From Bowmanella yangjiangensis (GTDB lineage Bacteria > Pseudomonadota > Gammaproteobacteria > Enterobacterales > Alteromonadaceae), in NCBI RefSeq assembly GCF_017255015.1, contig NZ_JAFKCS010000002.1:248001-312000 (forward strand): 64,000 bases of DNA. Reading direction: 5' to 3'. The translations under genes and the position numbers were made by a program. Under the pieces are notes generated by a model. It was not told where the DNA came from. It searched no databases and worked only from the letters and a program-made list of their open reading frames with translations. Shown here piece after piece: positions 16,623 to 26,331 of this stretch (positions are counted from its first letter, which is position 1; every line of letters begins with the position of its first letter).

Positions 16623-17246
16623 ATGCAAAAAAAATTTTTACTGCCTGTTTGTTGCTGTCTACCCTTGCTGTTAGGGGGCTGCGCTACCAGTCCGCCTAAA
16701 GACAGTAGCAACCTCTGTGAAATTTTTTATGAAAAACGCGATTGGTATGACGCCGCCAGCGATATGAAGGAAAAGTGGGGTGTACCTATTCATGTGCCAA
16801 TGGCCATGATGTATCAGGAAAGCTCGTTTCGCCATGATGCCCTGCCACCCCGTGATTATGTGTTTTTTGGCTTGATCCCTTGGGGCCGTGTGAGCTCGGC
16901 TTATGGTTACTCTCAGGCCAAAACTCCCACTTGGCAGGATTATGTACGGGAAACCGGTAATGGCTGGGCATCCCGTGAAGATTTTGATGATGCCATGGAC
17001 TTTATGGGCTGGTTTATCAGTAAAAGTCATAAAATCAACGGGGTATCCAAGTGGGATGCCTATGCCCAGTACCTGAATTACCACGAAGGGTGGGGCGGCT
17101 ATAAGCGTAAATCCTACAATCAAAAAGCCTGGTTAAAGAAAGTCGCAAGCCGGGTGAAGGAGCGCTCCCTGCGCTATGCCGGGCAGTTGAAAAGCTGTCA
17201 GGAAGATTTGGATAAAAGCTGGTTGTGGCGAATGATTTTCGGTTGA
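16623..17246 (+). CDS. Lipoprotein with lytic-transglycosylase-like fold
   Basis: Predicted lipoprotein of 207 residues; the signal peptide ends in the lipobox LLGGC, lipidated at Cys20. The mature part resembles the SLT lysozyme-like fold: PMAMMYQESSFRHDA carries the expected catalytic glutamate, followed by GYSQAKTPTWQDYVRETG and, near the C terminus, AQYLNYHEGWGGYKR, which corresponds to the sugar-binding tyrosine segment. It probably acts on peptidoglycan from the outer membrane, although activity is not certain because the usual GLMQ/GxMQ segment is replaced by SSAYGYSQ. It stands alone, 111 bases after gshA. Confidence 0.85.
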   Translation: MQKKFLLPVCCCLPLLLGGCATSPPKDSSNLCEIFYEKRDWYDAASDMKEKWGVPIHVPMAMMYQESSFRHDALPPRDYVFFGLIPWGRVSSAYGYSQAKTPTWQDYVRETGNGWASREDFDDAMDFMGWFISKSHKINGVSKWDAYAQYLNYHEGWGGYKRKSYNQKAWLKKVASRVKERSLRYAGQLKSCQEDLDKSWLWRMIFG

Positions 17247-17430
17247 AATACGACACTCTTTGTTGTTTCTAGGCTGTGTTTCTGCTGCGTGATGATTATG
17301 GAATCACTTATCAAACTAATGAAATCTGCCAATCCTGTAGCCTAGGGTTGCTGCATCCTCAACGCTCTCGCATTATTTCCTTACTGGCAAATCATCTGGG
17401 TAAATAACTTTGCTAAACAGGGAGATAACA

Positions 17431-19392
17431 TTGAGCAAAAGGCATTTCTTTGTCATTTTGACACTTTTATTCTGGAGTCCAATTTCCTACGCCACGCTGA
17501 AATTACCCATGCTACTGTCTGACGGAGCGGTACTTCAACGTGATAAGCCGTTAACTCTCTGGGGGTGGGCTGCCCCCAACGAAATAATCACAGTGACACT
17601 TAATCATAAGCACTTTAAAGGGCAAGCGAATGCTCAGGGGCAATGGTCCATTCAAATACCGGCTAACGGAGCCGGTGGGCCTCATGAGTTGCAGATTCAT
17701 GGTCGCTCTGAGCGTCTTCGTGTTCAGGACATTTACTTCGGCGATGTATGGCTTGCATCAGGTCAATCAAATATGGAATTGCCTATCCGGCGCGTGCTGG
17801 AAAAGTATCCGGAGCTGGGAACGCGCAAAAAATTCCCCCTAATACGTCAATTTCTGGTGCCGAAAGCCTACGATTTTCATCGCCCTCATGAAGATTATTC
17901 TCAGGTAGCTTGGCAAGCAGCAAACCCAGAGAATATTCAAAATTTCTCGGCGGTGGCATATTTTTTTGCAGAAGCTCTCTTAGATAAGTTAGATGTGCCA
18001 ATTGGCATCATAAACAGTAGTTATGGTGGTTCACCTGTTCAAAGTTGGATGAGTGAACAGGCCTTAGCTAGTTTCCCCGAACACTTGTCTATTGCTCATC
18101 ATTTCCGCCATCCGGAAAGTATAAAGGAGGTGGAATTGCGCAATAAAAAGCGTGAGCAGCAGTGGCACAAGGATGCTGATGCACAGGACAAAGGTATGCA
18201 AAGCGTCCCTCCTTGGTACGTAAAAGATGGCAAGGATGAAGACTGGCAACCTATTTATATGCCTGGTTATTGGTATGAGCAGGGCGAGCCTTTTCAAAAT
18301 GGTGTTTTGTGGTTGCGAAAACGTTTCTACCTAAATGATAACCAGGCCGCACAGACTGCGATTTTGAGACTGGGCAGCATCACGGATGCGGACCAAACCT
18401 ATATCAATGGTGAATTGGTTGGCAATACCACTTACCAATACCCCCCGAGAATTTACAGGGTTCCAGAGGAAGTCCTCAGGTCGGGTGAGAATAGTCTGGT
18501 TGTGAGAGTGCTCAGCCATCGGGGACACGGCGGATTTGTGCCGGATAAACCTTACGAATTGAGGTTGGCTGGAGAGAATATTGATTTAAGTGGCGAGTGG
18601 CATTACCGGATAGGCACTGCTATGCCAGCCTTGGCGCATTCCGAGTTTATTGCTTGGAAACCACTTGGTTTGTTCAATGGGATGTTGGCTCCTGCAACCA
18701 GGTTCTCTATAAAAGGTGTGATTTGGTATCAGGGTGAGTCTAATACGGACGCTCCTGAAAACTATTCAAAGATGTTTAATGCAATGGTCAGGGACTGGAG
18801 GCAACAATGGCAACAGCCAGAACTGCCGATCATATTTGTGCAATTGTCTGCCTTGAATCCCTACCATGGAGAACCAGTGCAAAGTAACTGGGCTGCATTA
18901 CGTCAGCAACAATTGGAAAGCTTGAAGCTGAAAAATATCGCCATGGCGGTGAGCTTTGATTTGGGGGAATGGAACGACATTCATCCCCTGGAAAAAAAGC
19001 GCCTTGGACAGCGTATGGCGCTGGCGGCCAGATATCTGGCTTATGGTGAACGAAATCTCGTATATTCCGGTCCGCTTTTCGACAAGCTTAGCACTGATGA
19101 TAGCAGTGTCTTAATATCCTTTACCGAAGTCGGTAGTGGGTTGACGGCGTTTGGGGAGAGTTTGACGGGTTTCACCTTGGCCGGCAAGGATGGCAAATTC
19201 GCTGTTGCTCAGGCCAGGATTGAAGGGCACCGTGTAAGAGTATGGTCAAAGCAGGTAAAAGACCCCGCAAAAGTGCGCTACGGGTGGCAGGACAACCCTC
19301 AAGATGCGAACTTATACAACCAGGAGGGCCTACCCGCTTCGCCATTTGAAGTGGATATAGCCATCCCGCCAATTCAACAGGCTGAGCAATAA
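17431..19392 (+). CDS. Sialate O-acetylesterase-like SGNH hydrolase, exported
   Basis: Predicted carbohydrate esterase of 653 residues related to sialate O-acetylesterases. The start is TTG at 17431 behind AGGGAG, giving a Sec signal peptide ending SYATLKLP. An N-terminal beta-sandwich is followed by the SGNH nucleophile block LASGQSNMELP (Ser113), an inserted beta-galactosidase-like carbohydrate-binding part (about residues 270-400), a second hydrolase half with GVIWYQGESNT, and the NDIHP block with Asp516 and His518. Such enzymes remove acetyl groups from sialic acids, pectin or hemicellulose; the actual substrate is unknown. No sialic-acid or polysaccharide genes flank it, and its codon use looks somewhat more A/T-rich than its neighbours, so it may have been acquired separately. 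Confidence 0.88.
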   Translation: MSKRHFFVILTLLFWSPISYATLKLPMLLSDGAVLQRDKPLTLWGWAAPNEIITVTLNHKHFKGQANAQGQWSIQIPANGAGGPHELQIHGRSERLRVQDIYFGDVWLASGQSNMELPIRRVLEKYPELGTRKKFPLIRQFLVPKAYDFHRPHEDYSQVAWQAANPENIQNFSAVAYFFAEALLDKLDVPIGIINSSYGGSPVQSWMSEQALASFPEHLSIAHHFRHPESIKEVELRNKKREQQWHKDADAQDKGMQSVPPWYVKDGKDEDWQPIYMPGYWYEQGEPFQNGVLWLRKRFYLNDNQAAQTAILRLGSITDADQTYINGELVGNTTYQYPPRIYRVPEEVLRSGENSLVVRVLSHRGHGGFVPDKPYELRLAGENIDLSGEWHYRIGTAMPALAHSEFIAWKPLGLFNGMLAPATRFSIKGVIWYQGESNTDAPENYSKMFNAMVRDWRQQWQQPELPIIFVQLSALNPYHGEPVQSNWAALRQQQLESLKLKNIAMAVSFDLGEWNDIHPLEKKRLGQRMALAARYLAYGERNLVYSGPLFDKLSTDDSSVLISFTEVGSGLTAFGESLTGFTLAGKDGKFAVAQARIEGHRVRVWSKQVKDPAKVRYGWQDNPQDANLYNQEGLPASPFEVDIAIPPIQQAEQ

Positions 19393-19554
19393 ACAACACA
19401 AGTGGTGCATGACTAATGCTATGACTTAACGGCGGAGCGGGGGAAGTATATGATTCTGATTAGCCAGCTGTCTGAGTTTTATTAAAGATATTGGTACGTT
19501 AGCTAAGTTGATGCAGGCAAAGGTGATATTAGTTGCGAAGCTTACATACAAAGA

Positions 19555-20106
19555 TCAGCCAATGTTAAGTAGAACCAACAGTGCACCATTGCCGCCCCAT
19601 TCCAGTGGTGCCTGATGAAAGGCCAATACGTCGGGGTGTTGTACCAGCCAGTTTGGCACAGATTTTTTCAAGATATGCTCACCTATGCCATGCACTATAC
19701 ACACGCAGGAACAATGCTGCCTGATAGCGGTATGCAGCAGTGCGGCAATTTCCAGTTTGGCATCGTCTCGTTTCAAGCCATGCAGATCCAGAATCAAATC
19801 TGGCGGATAATCGCCGCGTCTTAGTCGTTTCACTTCATGGCTGTCGCTGCCGGGCTTTACGTATTTCAGCGGCTGGTTTGGGTCAAACCAGGCTTCAAAG
19901 CCATCAGAAAAAGCAAAACTGGCTGCAGCCTGACGGGCTTCTCGTTGCTCCTGCTGGTTAGTTCGCTTTGATCTAAGCTCTGCGGTTTTAAACTTGCTGG
20001 CGGGGGGCTGGGGGGGTATTTTGTCTTGCTGAATACGTCTGACGCCCTTGATTTCACTGTGAAACAGTGACAATTCCTCATCATTCAGGTCGTTTTTCTT
20101 ACTCAT
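19555..20106 (-). CDS. smrB: Smr-domain ribosome-rescue endonuclease SmrB
   Basis: Relative of E. coli SmrB (YfcN), which cleaves mRNA between collided ribosomes. The 183-residue length is identical to that protein. An N-terminal charged, disordered half (about residues 1-95) is followed by the Smr domain: LILDLHGLKRDDAKLEIAALL with the DxHG catalytic motif, CVCIVHGIGEHILKKSVPNWL and HQAPLEWGGNGALLVLL. It is divergent from prmB as in E. coli, with a structured intergenic region between them. Confidence 0.93.
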   Translation of the reverse strand: MSKKNDLNDEELSLFHSEIKGVRRIQQDKIPPQPPASKFKTAELRSKRTNQQEQREARQAAASFAFSDGFEAWFDPNQPLKYVKPGSDSHEVKRLRRGDYPPDLILDLHGLKRDDAKLEIAALLHTAIRQHCSCVCIVHGIGEHILKKSVPNWLVQHPDVLAFHQAPLEWGGNGALLVLLNIG

Positions 20107-20152
20107 GGGGTCAGTGCTCGGTCAATTCAGTCGGCATAATAACAAGCTCGCC

Positions 20153-20204
20153 TAAATCGGCATAGCGCCGGATAGGCAGGTTTTTTTGCCTGGTGGCCGA
20201 TTTA
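20153..20204. repeat. Nested inverted repeat between smrB and prmB
   Basis: TAAATCGGC (20153-20161) and GCCGATTTA (20196-20204) form a perfect 9-bp outer stem; inside it AGGCA (20174-20178) and TGCCT (20187-20191) form a second hairpin around a T-rich loop. The whole 52-base element lies upstream of the probable prmB promoter and in the region divergent to smrB. It resembles a small repeat or a terminator-like element, but nothing decides which. Confidence 0.5.
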
Positions 20205-20207
20205 CAG

Positions 20208-20236
20208 TCGGCACAAGGGCTGGCAACTGGCATAAT
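20208..20236 (+). promoter_or_regulatory. Probable sigma-70 promoter of prmB-aroC
   Basis: TCGGCA (20208-20213) and CATAAT (20231-20236) are 17 bases apart, 30 bases ahead of the prmB start codon. Four of six and five of six bases match consensus. Confidence 0.5.
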
Positions 20237-20265
20237 AGCCGCGGTTTTTATTCGGATATTAATTC

Positions 20266-21192
20266 ATGACAGATAAGCTCAAATGGCCAGATGCCGTTAC
20301 CGACCTCCACAGTCTGCTGGATATGATGCGCTGGGCCATGAGCCGCTTCAATGAAGCTGGCCTGTATTTCGGCCATGGTACCGACAATGCCTGGGATGAA
20401 GCGGTGTGCCTGGTATTGCAGGTGTTGCATTTACCTCAGCAGGATCCTGCCGCCTTGTACAATGCGCGTCTTACCCAAAGCGAGAAGCAGCAGATCGTCG
20501 AACTGGTGCAGCGCCGTGTTGAAGAGCGTATTCCGCTGGCTTATCTGACTAATCAGGCCTGGTTTTGTGGGCTTCCCTTTTATGTGGACGAGCGGGTATT
20601 AGTGCCGCGCTCGCCCTTTGCCGAAATGCTGGTGAACCATTTCACCCCCTGGCTGGATTATGAACCTGATACTGTACTGGATATGTGCACCGGCAGCGCC
20701 TGTATTGCCATTGCGGCGGCGTACACCTGGCCCGACGCTCAGGTGGATGCGGTGGATATCAGCCCGGATGCGCTGCAGGTCGCTGACATAAACATTCAGG
20801 AGCATGGCCTGGGTGAGCGGGTTTTCCCTATCCAGTCTGATCTTTATACCAATCTCGGCGGGCAACGTTACGACCTGATTATTGCCAATCCCCCTTATGT
20901 GGATGCAGAAGATATGGCGGATCTGCCCGACGAGTTTCATCATGAACCCGAGCTGGGTCTGGCCGCCGGTGAAGACGGCCTGGATCTGGTACACACATTA
21001 CTAAAAGAGGCACCCCGACATCTGACCGAGCGCGGCTGGTTGTTTGTGGAAGTGGGTAATTCCATGGTGCACATGGAACAACAATACCCCGAGTTGCCGT
21101 TAAGCTGGCTGGACTTTGAGCAGGGTGGTCTGGGCGTATTTGCCATCAGCCGTGCCGATCTGGTCGCCTATTGGAATCAACAAGCAGAATAG
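20266..21192 (+). CDS. prmB: Ribosomal protein uL3 N5-glutamine methyltransferase
   Basis: S-adenosylmethionine-dependent enzyme that methylates a glutamine of ribosomal protein L3. The 308-residue protein has an N-terminal helical part (LDMMRWAMSRFNEAGLYFGHGTDNAWDEA) typical of PrmB rather than the release-factor enzyme PrmC, the SAM site VLDMCTGSACIAIA, and the catalytic NPPY motif in LIIANPPYVDAEDM. It precedes aroC with 16 bases between, the same gene pair as in E. coli (former yfcB-aroC). Confidence 0.96.
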   Translation: MTDKLKWPDAVTDLHSLLDMMRWAMSRFNEAGLYFGHGTDNAWDEAVCLVLQVLHLPQQDPAALYNARLTQSEKQQIVELVQRRVEERIPLAYLTNQAWFCGLPFYVDERVLVPRSPFAEMLVNHFTPWLDYEPDTVLDMCTGSACIAIAAAYTWPDAQVDAVDISPDALQVADINIQEHGLGERVFPIQSDLYTNLGGQRYDLIIANPPYVDAEDMADLPDEFHHEPELGLAAGEDGLDLVHTLLKEAPRHLTERGWLFVEVGNSMVHMEQQYPELPLSWLDFEQGGLGVFAISRADLVAYWNQQAE

Positions 21193-21208
21193 AGAATAAA
21201 GCAACACT

Positions 21209-22312
21209 ATGGCTGGAAATCATTTTGGAAGACTCTTTACCGTTACCACTTTTGGCGAGAGCCACGGTATTGCCCTTGGCGGTGTGGTAGACGGTTGTCC
21301 CCCCGGACTGGAACTAAGCGAAGCGGATCTGCAAATCGATCTGGACAGACGCAAACCCGGTACCTCTCGCTATACCACGGCCCGTCGGGAAGACGATGTG
21401 GTGAAGATTTTATCTGGCGTGTTTGAAGGCAAAACCACAGGTACGTCCATCGGCTTGTTGATTGAAAACACCGATCAGCGGTCCAAAGACTATTCCAATA
21501 TTAAAGATATCTTCCGTCCCGGCCATGCAGATTATACCTACCAGCAAAAATACGGCCTGCGCGATTACCGCGGTGGTGGCCGTTCCAGTGCTCGTGAAAC
21601 GGCTATTCGTGTGGCAGCCGGTGCCATCGCCAAAAAATATCTGAAAGATAAATTGGGCATTGAGATTACCGGCTATCTGTCGCAACTCGGGCCCATTGAA
21701 CTGGCGCCGGTAGATCTATCTATTACCAATGACAACCCGTTTTTCTGTGCCGATGCCGCCAAGCTGGATGCGCTGGATGAATATATGCGCGACCTGAAAA
21801 AATCAGGGGATTCCATTGGCGCTAAAGTCTCGGTGGTGGCCCGCCATGTGCCGGTTGGCCTGGGCGAGCCGGTATTTGACCGTTTGGACGCCGACATTGC
21901 TCACGCCATGATGGGCATCAATGCAGTCAAAGGCGTGGAAATTGGTGATGGTTTCGCTGTGGTTGAGCAAAAAGGCTCTGAGCATCGCGATGCCATGACA
22001 CCTCAAGGCTTTACCAGCAATAGTGCCGGCGGCATTCTGGGCGGAATTTCCAGTGGCCAGGATATTCTGGTGCATCTGGCCCTTAAGCCTACCTCCAGTA
22101 TCAGTGTGCCGGGCGAAACCGTGGATATTAACGGGCAGTCCGCCGAGATTATCACTAAGGGCCGTCACGACCCTTGTGTGGGTATTCGTGCGGTGCCTAT
22201 TGCCGAAGCCATGCTGGCGTTGGTGCTGATGGATCATTTCCTGCGTCACCGCGGGCAAAACGCCGACGTTTGCTCACAAACACCTGTACTGCCGGGAAAT
22301 CTGTCTGAGTAA
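21209..22312 (+). CDS. aroC: Chorismate synthase
   Basis: Last enzyme of the shikimate pathway; removes phosphate from 5-enolpyruvylshikimate 3-phosphate with reduced FMN to give chorismate. The 367-residue protein carries [20 protein letters not shown] at the N terminus, [32 protein letters not shown] and [16 protein letters not shown], all signature regions of the family with their FMN- and substrate-binding arginines and histidines. It is followed directly by a transporter gene whose start appears to overlap its stop. Confidence 0.98.
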   Translation: MAGNHFGRLFTVTTFGESHGIALGGVVDGCPPGLELSEADLQIDLDRRKPGTSRYTTARREDDVVKILSGVFEGKTTGTSIGLLIENTDQRSKDYSNIKDIFRPGHADYTYQQKYGLRDYRGGGRSSARETAIRVAAGAIAKKYLKDKLGIEITGYLSQLGPIELAPVDLSITNDNPFFCADAAKLDALDEYMRDLKKSGDSIGAKVSVVARHVPVGLGEPVFDRLDADIAHAMMGINAVKGVEIGDGFAVVEQKGSEHRDAMTPQGFTSNSAGGILGGISSGQDILVHLALKPTSSISVPGETVDINGQSAEIITKGRHDPCVGIRAVPIAEAMLALVLMDHFLRHRGQNADVCSQTPVLPGNLSE

Positions 22313-23495
22313 TCCCAGCCCTATTGGCCGTGGCCCGCTGATTTGGCTGGCCCTGGCTTACCTTTTATATTTCGGCCAGTTGGGGGTATTAACCCCGTAT
22401 CTGGCTATGTTTCTGGATGGACGCGGCCTCAACTCGGTAGAGATCGGCCAGTTGTTGGCGCTTATCACCCTGACCCGTATTCTCGGCCCGAATCTCTGGG
22501 CTAATCTGGCCGATCGCAGCGGCAAAAGTTTAGGTATTTTGCAAATTGGTGCGGCCCTGGCGCTGGCCAGCTTCTTTGTGATTTTTGTTGCTGACGGTTT
22601 TTGGGGCCTGACCTTGTGTTTTGGTCTGATCATGATGTTCTGGACCGCCATTATGCCGCAGATGGAGGTTATTACCCTCAATTCTGTGGCGGGTGATGCA
22701 CACAAATACAGCCGTATTCGCCTGTGGGGCAGTCTGGGCTTTATTTTGCTGACCATCAGTGCCGGACGGTTAATTGACTGGTTTGGCACCGAAGTCTTGC
22801 TGGTCATCTGCCTGGCGTTACTGGCCGCTTTGTTACTGGTCAGCACCCGTTTACGAGAGCCTGAGCAACTGCCGGATAACTCGCCGCATACTGGCTCTAT
22901 CTGGAGCAAGTTAAAAAGCCCGGTATTTCTCGGCTTTATTTTGGCGTTATGCTTATTGCAGGTAGGGTTTGGCCCCTATAACAGCTTCTTTACCCTGTTT
23001 ATGAAAGACCTGGGGTACAGCGGTATGCAAACCGGCCTGTTGCTGTCCCTTGGGGTATTAGCCGAAATCCTGATTTTTTTGAAGGCCGGCAGGTTAATTC
23101 AGCTTTTTGGCATCAAATGGATGCTACTTATCAGCCTGGCGTTAACAGTGCTCAGATGGACGCTACTGGCGAACTTTGCTCATCTGCCCTGGGTGCTGAT
23201 TGCCACCCAATGTATTCATGCCGCCAGCTTTGGTTTAACCCACGCGACCGCTATTCAGTTTATTCATCGCTACTTTGGCCGTCGTTATCAAAGTCGCGGG
23301 CAGGCTCTGTATGTCAGTCTGGCAGGTGGCCTTGGCGGTGCGCTGGGTAACTTTGGCGCGGGCTTGTTGTGGCAGCAAGGGCAGGGTGCCACACAGGCGT
23401 TTTTAGCTGCCGCTATGGTGGTGGGGGTGTCGCTAGTGGTTATTCTGCTTATCCCATCACGCCACCTGGAATGTGCATCCGAGCCAGTGCGCTGA
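22305..23495 (+). CDS. MFS transporter, HcaT/3-phenylpropionate permease-like family
   Basis: Predicted 12-segment inner-membrane carrier of 396 residues. Recognisable parts are [21 protein letters not shown] at the first segments, [19 protein letters not shown]-like loop 2-3 (here [19 protein letters not shown]), and [12 protein letters not shown], typical of the HcaT-like subgroup, whose substrates are mostly unknown. The first ATG/GTG/TTG in frame is TTG at 22380, which would cut away most of the first membrane segment; the open frame continues upstream, and CTG at 22305, overlapping the aroC stop, restores a normal N terminus. The start is therefore an inference. It occupies the place of mepA-yfcA in the E. 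coli order. Confidence 0.85.
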   Translation: MSNPSPIGRGPLIWLALAYLLYFGQLGVLTPYLAMFLDGRGLNSVEIGQLLALITLTRILGPNLWANLADRSGKSLGILQIGAALALASFFVIFVADGFWGLTLCFGLIMMFWTAIMPQMEVITLNSVAGDAHKYSRIRLWGSLGFILLTISAGRLIDWFGTEVLLVICLALLAALLLVSTRLREPEQLPDNSPHTGSIWSKLKSPVFLGFILALCLLQVGFGPYNSFFTLFMKDLGYSGMQTGLLLSLGVLAEILIFLKAGRLIQLFGIKWMLLISLALTVLRWTLLANFAHLPWVLIATQCIHAASFGLTHATAIQFIHRYFGRRYQSRGQALYVSLAGGLGGALGNFGAGLLWQQGQGATQAFLAAAMVVGVSLVVILLIPSRHLECASEPVR

Positions 23496-23601
23496 ACTAC
23501 AGTTTTATACAAAGCCCTACAACTCTCCACAGACCTCTCACAGCTTCCTGACGATGCACTACTTATGCTGTTACCTGCACATTCATTAGCAGGAACATGC
23601 C

Positions 23602-25659
23602 ATGCAGAATTTACCTTTTAAACTGTCGGTCATTGCGCTGACCGTCTTCGTCAGTCAGGGCTTGGGGGCACAGGAGCCACTGGAAAAAATCGAAGTTGTC
23701 CACAAGCGCAGCAGTATCTTGTCTGAAATTACCGAAAGTAGTGAAAAGCTTGTCGCCATGCCTGGTGCCTTGGGCGATCCGCTGCAAGCGGTATTTGCCT
23801 TGCCGGGCGTGGTGGCCGCGGGTGGCTCCATGTCGTCACCGGCAGTGCGCGGCTCCTCACCCAGCGATAACAGCTTTGAAGTGGACTTTATGCCCGCGGG
23901 TTATATTTTCCATGACTTTGGCAACTCTATTTTTAACAAGTACCTGCTGCAGGATTTTCAGCTTTATTCTGCAGCCTATGGTACCAGTTACGCCAACGTA
24001 ACAGGCGCGGTGTTTGATGTGGCCTTACGTAATCCTAAATACCAACCCGTAAAAACGACGCTGGATTTCAGCTTGTTTAATGCTGGGGTGTTTATGGAAG
24101 GGGCCATTACCGACAACCTGGCGTTTTATCTGTCGGCACGAAAGAGCATGTTGCCGTTTTTCTTTTCCGAGGGCGAAGAAATTGAGGATGAAGACGGCGA
24201 GAAAACCGGGGTAATCATTAATGACGCGCCGGATGACAATGACTACCAAGGTAAACTGGTGTGGGAGCCCAATGGCAACAACCAGTTTAGTTTTTCCTTT
24301 ACTGGCGCCAACGACAGCGCCGCGGCCAATTTCAGTCAACTGGCTGAATTTTCGCTGAAAAATCCTGAGTATCAGGGAGATGCCAAATTTAAACGCGGCT
24401 TTAACAGCCAAAGCCTGATTTGGGATCACTTTGCCCAGAATTATCAATTCAAGTTGGGTATCGGCTCGTTAGCGGGGGATGAGCGCCTGGAATACGGTAA
24501 ACAGGCTACCGGCACAGACGGCTTTTTCCAGGATGTGGAAAACAAGCAACTGTCTCTCAAGGGACGCCTGAATTATCGGCTCAATGAAAAACATCACCTG
24601 TTGTTTGATGCCGGTTATTTTGACCACCAGGTGGTCTTTGACTACGACATGTTCCTGTACAACTGTACTGAGCTTGACCCGGACTGCGACTTGAATAAAG
24701 GTGAGCGCATCACCGATAAGCACAAGGTGGATTACACCAGTCAGATGCTTGCGGCGTCACATATCTGGCAAATCAACGATGCGTTGCAATCGGAGCTTGG
24801 TGTGCAGTGGCACCGTAACGATTTGACTGACGAAAACTTTATCAACCCTCGCCTGGCTCTGCGCTATCAGTTAAATGATAGCAACCGTATTAACTTCAAG
24901 GCGGGTCGCTACAATCGTCTGCAGGATATTGAATATCTGGTAGAAGACATTGGTAACCCAGAGCTGAACTCGCAAACTGCCATGCATACCAGTATTGGCT
25001 ATGAACAGGACTTAGCTGATGAGTGGAGCTGGTCAGTAGAGACTTACTATAAGACCATGGACAAGCTGCCGTTGGGACTCAGTGGCTACGGTGATGCAGA
25101 CAAGCTTTACAGCAATGAGGTAGAGGGCCGAGCCTACGGTGTGGACCTGATGGTCAATAAAAATCGTACCGACCGCTGGTATGGTTGGTTTTCGGTAAGC
25201 TATGGCAAAAGTGAACGTACCGACCTACGCGCTGATGTGACCCGCGATTATTATGCCGATACGCCTTTGGTGGTGAATGCGGTCTTTAATTATCAGATTA
25301 ATGAGCGCTGGAATGGTGGTTTTAATTTCACCGCCCGCAGCGGTCAGGCCTATACGCCAATTGTGGGGGTACGTGAAAATCCGGATTTTGACGGACGTTT
25401 CCTGCCCATTTACGGCGAGCCGTTTTCCGAGCGCTTTGATACATACAGTCGCCTGGATGTACGCTTTGAGCGTAAGACCGATTTCTTCGGTCTGGATGCC
25501 AAGCTGGTGCTGGAAGTGATGAATATCCTCGGTACCGAAAACATCAGCCATATTGATCTGGACTACCGTAAGATCAATTCCACTTCAGATCTTATCCTTA
25601 AAGAGGATGAAGACGACTTTGGTATGCGCCCCTCGATAGGTTTTAGTGTGACCTTTTAA
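23602..25659 (+). CDS. TonB-dependent outer-membrane receptor
   Basis: Predicted outer-membrane gated channel of 685 residues. A signal peptide ends near GLGAQ, and EPLEKIEVVHKRSS directly after it may serve as TonB box. A plug domain follows (DPLQAVFALPGVVAAGGSMSSPAVRG; YGTSYANVTGAVFDVAL) and then a 22-strand-type beta-barrel rich in aromatic residues, ending in an aromatic residue (SIGFSVTF), as needed for outer-membrane assembly. The plug lacks the usual VTVTA start of siderophore receptors, and the ligand is unknown. No transport or regulator gene accompanies it; it is inserted in the otherwise conserved aroC-epmC interval. Confidence 0.93.
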   Translation: MQNLPFKLSVIALTVFVSQGLGAQEPLEKIEVVHKRSSILSEITESSEKLVAMPGALGDPLQAVFALPGVVAAGGSMSSPAVRGSSPSDNSFEVDFMPAGYIFHDFGNSIFNKYLLQDFQLYSAAYGTSYANVTGAVFDVALRNPKYQPVKTTLDFSLFNAGVFMEGAITDNLAFYLSARKSMLPFFFSEGEEIEDEDGEKTGVIINDAPDDNDYQGKLVWEPNGNNQFSFSFTGANDSAAANFSQLAEFSLKNPEYQGDAKFKRGFNSQSLIWDHFAQNYQFKLGIGSLAGDERLEYGKQATGTDGFFQDVENKQLSLKGRLNYRLNEKHHLLFDAGYFDHQVVFDYDMFLYNCTELDPDCDLNKGERITDKHKVDYTSQMLAASHIWQINDALQSELGVQWHRNDLTDENFINPRLALRYQLNDSNRINFKAGRYNRLQDIEYLVEDIGNPELNSQTAMHTSIGYEQDLADEWSWSVETYYKTMDKLPLGLSGYGDADKLYSNEVEGRAYGVDLMVNKNRTDRWYGWFSVSYGKSERTDLRADVTRDYYADTPLVVNAVFNYQINERWNGGFNFTARSGQAYTPIVGVRENPDFDGRFLPIYGEPFSERFDTYSRLDVRFERKTDFFGLDAKLVLEVMNILGTENISHIDLDYRKINSTSDLILKEDEDDFGMRPSIGFSVTF

Positions 25660-25665
25660 GATGTT

Positions 25666-25693
25666 AGCCAAGGCGGTGATCCCCGCCTTGGCT
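25666..25693 (+). terminator. Hairpin terminator after the TonB-dependent receptor
   Basis: AGCCAAGGCGG pairs perfectly over 11 bases with CCGCCTTGGCT around a six-base loop, seven bases after the stop codon. The following GCATTGCTTGATTT is only moderately T-rich. Confidence 0.7.
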
Positions 25694-25722
25694 GCATTGC
25701 TTGATTTGCCCATGCCGACAAC

Positions 25723-25751
25723 TTGGGTACAGCTCTTGGCAATGATACAAT
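25723..25751 (+). promoter_or_regulatory. Probable sigma-70 promoter of epmC operon
   Basis: TTGGGT and TACAAT are separated by exactly 17 bases, with a TGA extension ahead of the -10. It ends 31 bases before the epmC start codon. Confidence 0.6.
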
Positions 25752-25782
25752 CCGCGCCGTTTTGTGGTTGTAGGGCTTACTT

Positions 25783-26331
25783 GTGTCAGACATGCATCAG
25801 GTAGAAGATTTAATTACCCTGTTTAACGGCCAGTTTGCCGCCAGTTTCAACACCCGTCTGGTGCGCGGTGAGCACGAGCCCTTATACCTGCCGGCCAATG
25901 CACAGACCCCTTATCATCAGGTAATTTTCGCCCATGGCTACTATGCCAGTGCCCTGCATGAGATTGCCCATTGGTGTCTGGCCGGCGCCAAGCGCCGCGA
26001 GCTGGAAGATTATGGTTACTGGTATTGCCCGGATGGCCGGGATGCGGTGCAGCAAGCCGAATTTGAAAAAGTGGAGATAAAACCCCAGGCCATTGAATGG
26101 GGGTTGTGCGCAGCGGCAGGTAAAGCCTTTCGCGTCAGTACGGATAACCTTAACGGCGTTGAACCGGATCGCGCCGCCTTTAGCCGCGCCGTGCAGGCCC
26201 AGGCCTTAAGTTATCTGGCCAATGGTTTCCCCCCCAGGGCCAGACAGTTTATGCAGTGCTTGCAGCAGTTTTATGCCACGCCTATCTTAAGCCCGGCCAA
26301 TTTTACCCTGGAGCCCGCCTATGTCCTTTAA
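25783..26331 (+). CDS. epmC: Elongation factor P hydroxylase EpmC
   Basis: Hydroxylates the beta-lysyl-lysine of elongation factor P, the last step of its maturation after EpmA and EpmB. The 182 residues equal the E. coli protein (YfcM). The HEIAHWCLAGAKRRELEDYGYWY stretch, split here as HEIAHWC and EDYGYWY, carries the metal-binding HxxxH-type histidines, and AIEWGLCAAAGKAFRVS is also conserved. Translation starts at GTG. It overlaps the next gene by 11 bases, and yfcL follows that gene, matching the yfcM-yfcL pair of E. coli. Confidence 0.95.
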   Translation: MSDMHQVEDLITLFNGQFAASFNTRLVRGEHEPLYLPANAQTPYHQVIFAHGYYASALHEIAHWCLAGAKRRELEDYGYWYCPDGRDAVQQAEFEKVEIKPQAIEWGLCAAAGKAFRVSTDNLNGVEPDRAAFSRAVQAQALSYLANGFPPRARQFMQCLQQFYATPILSPANFTLEPAYVL

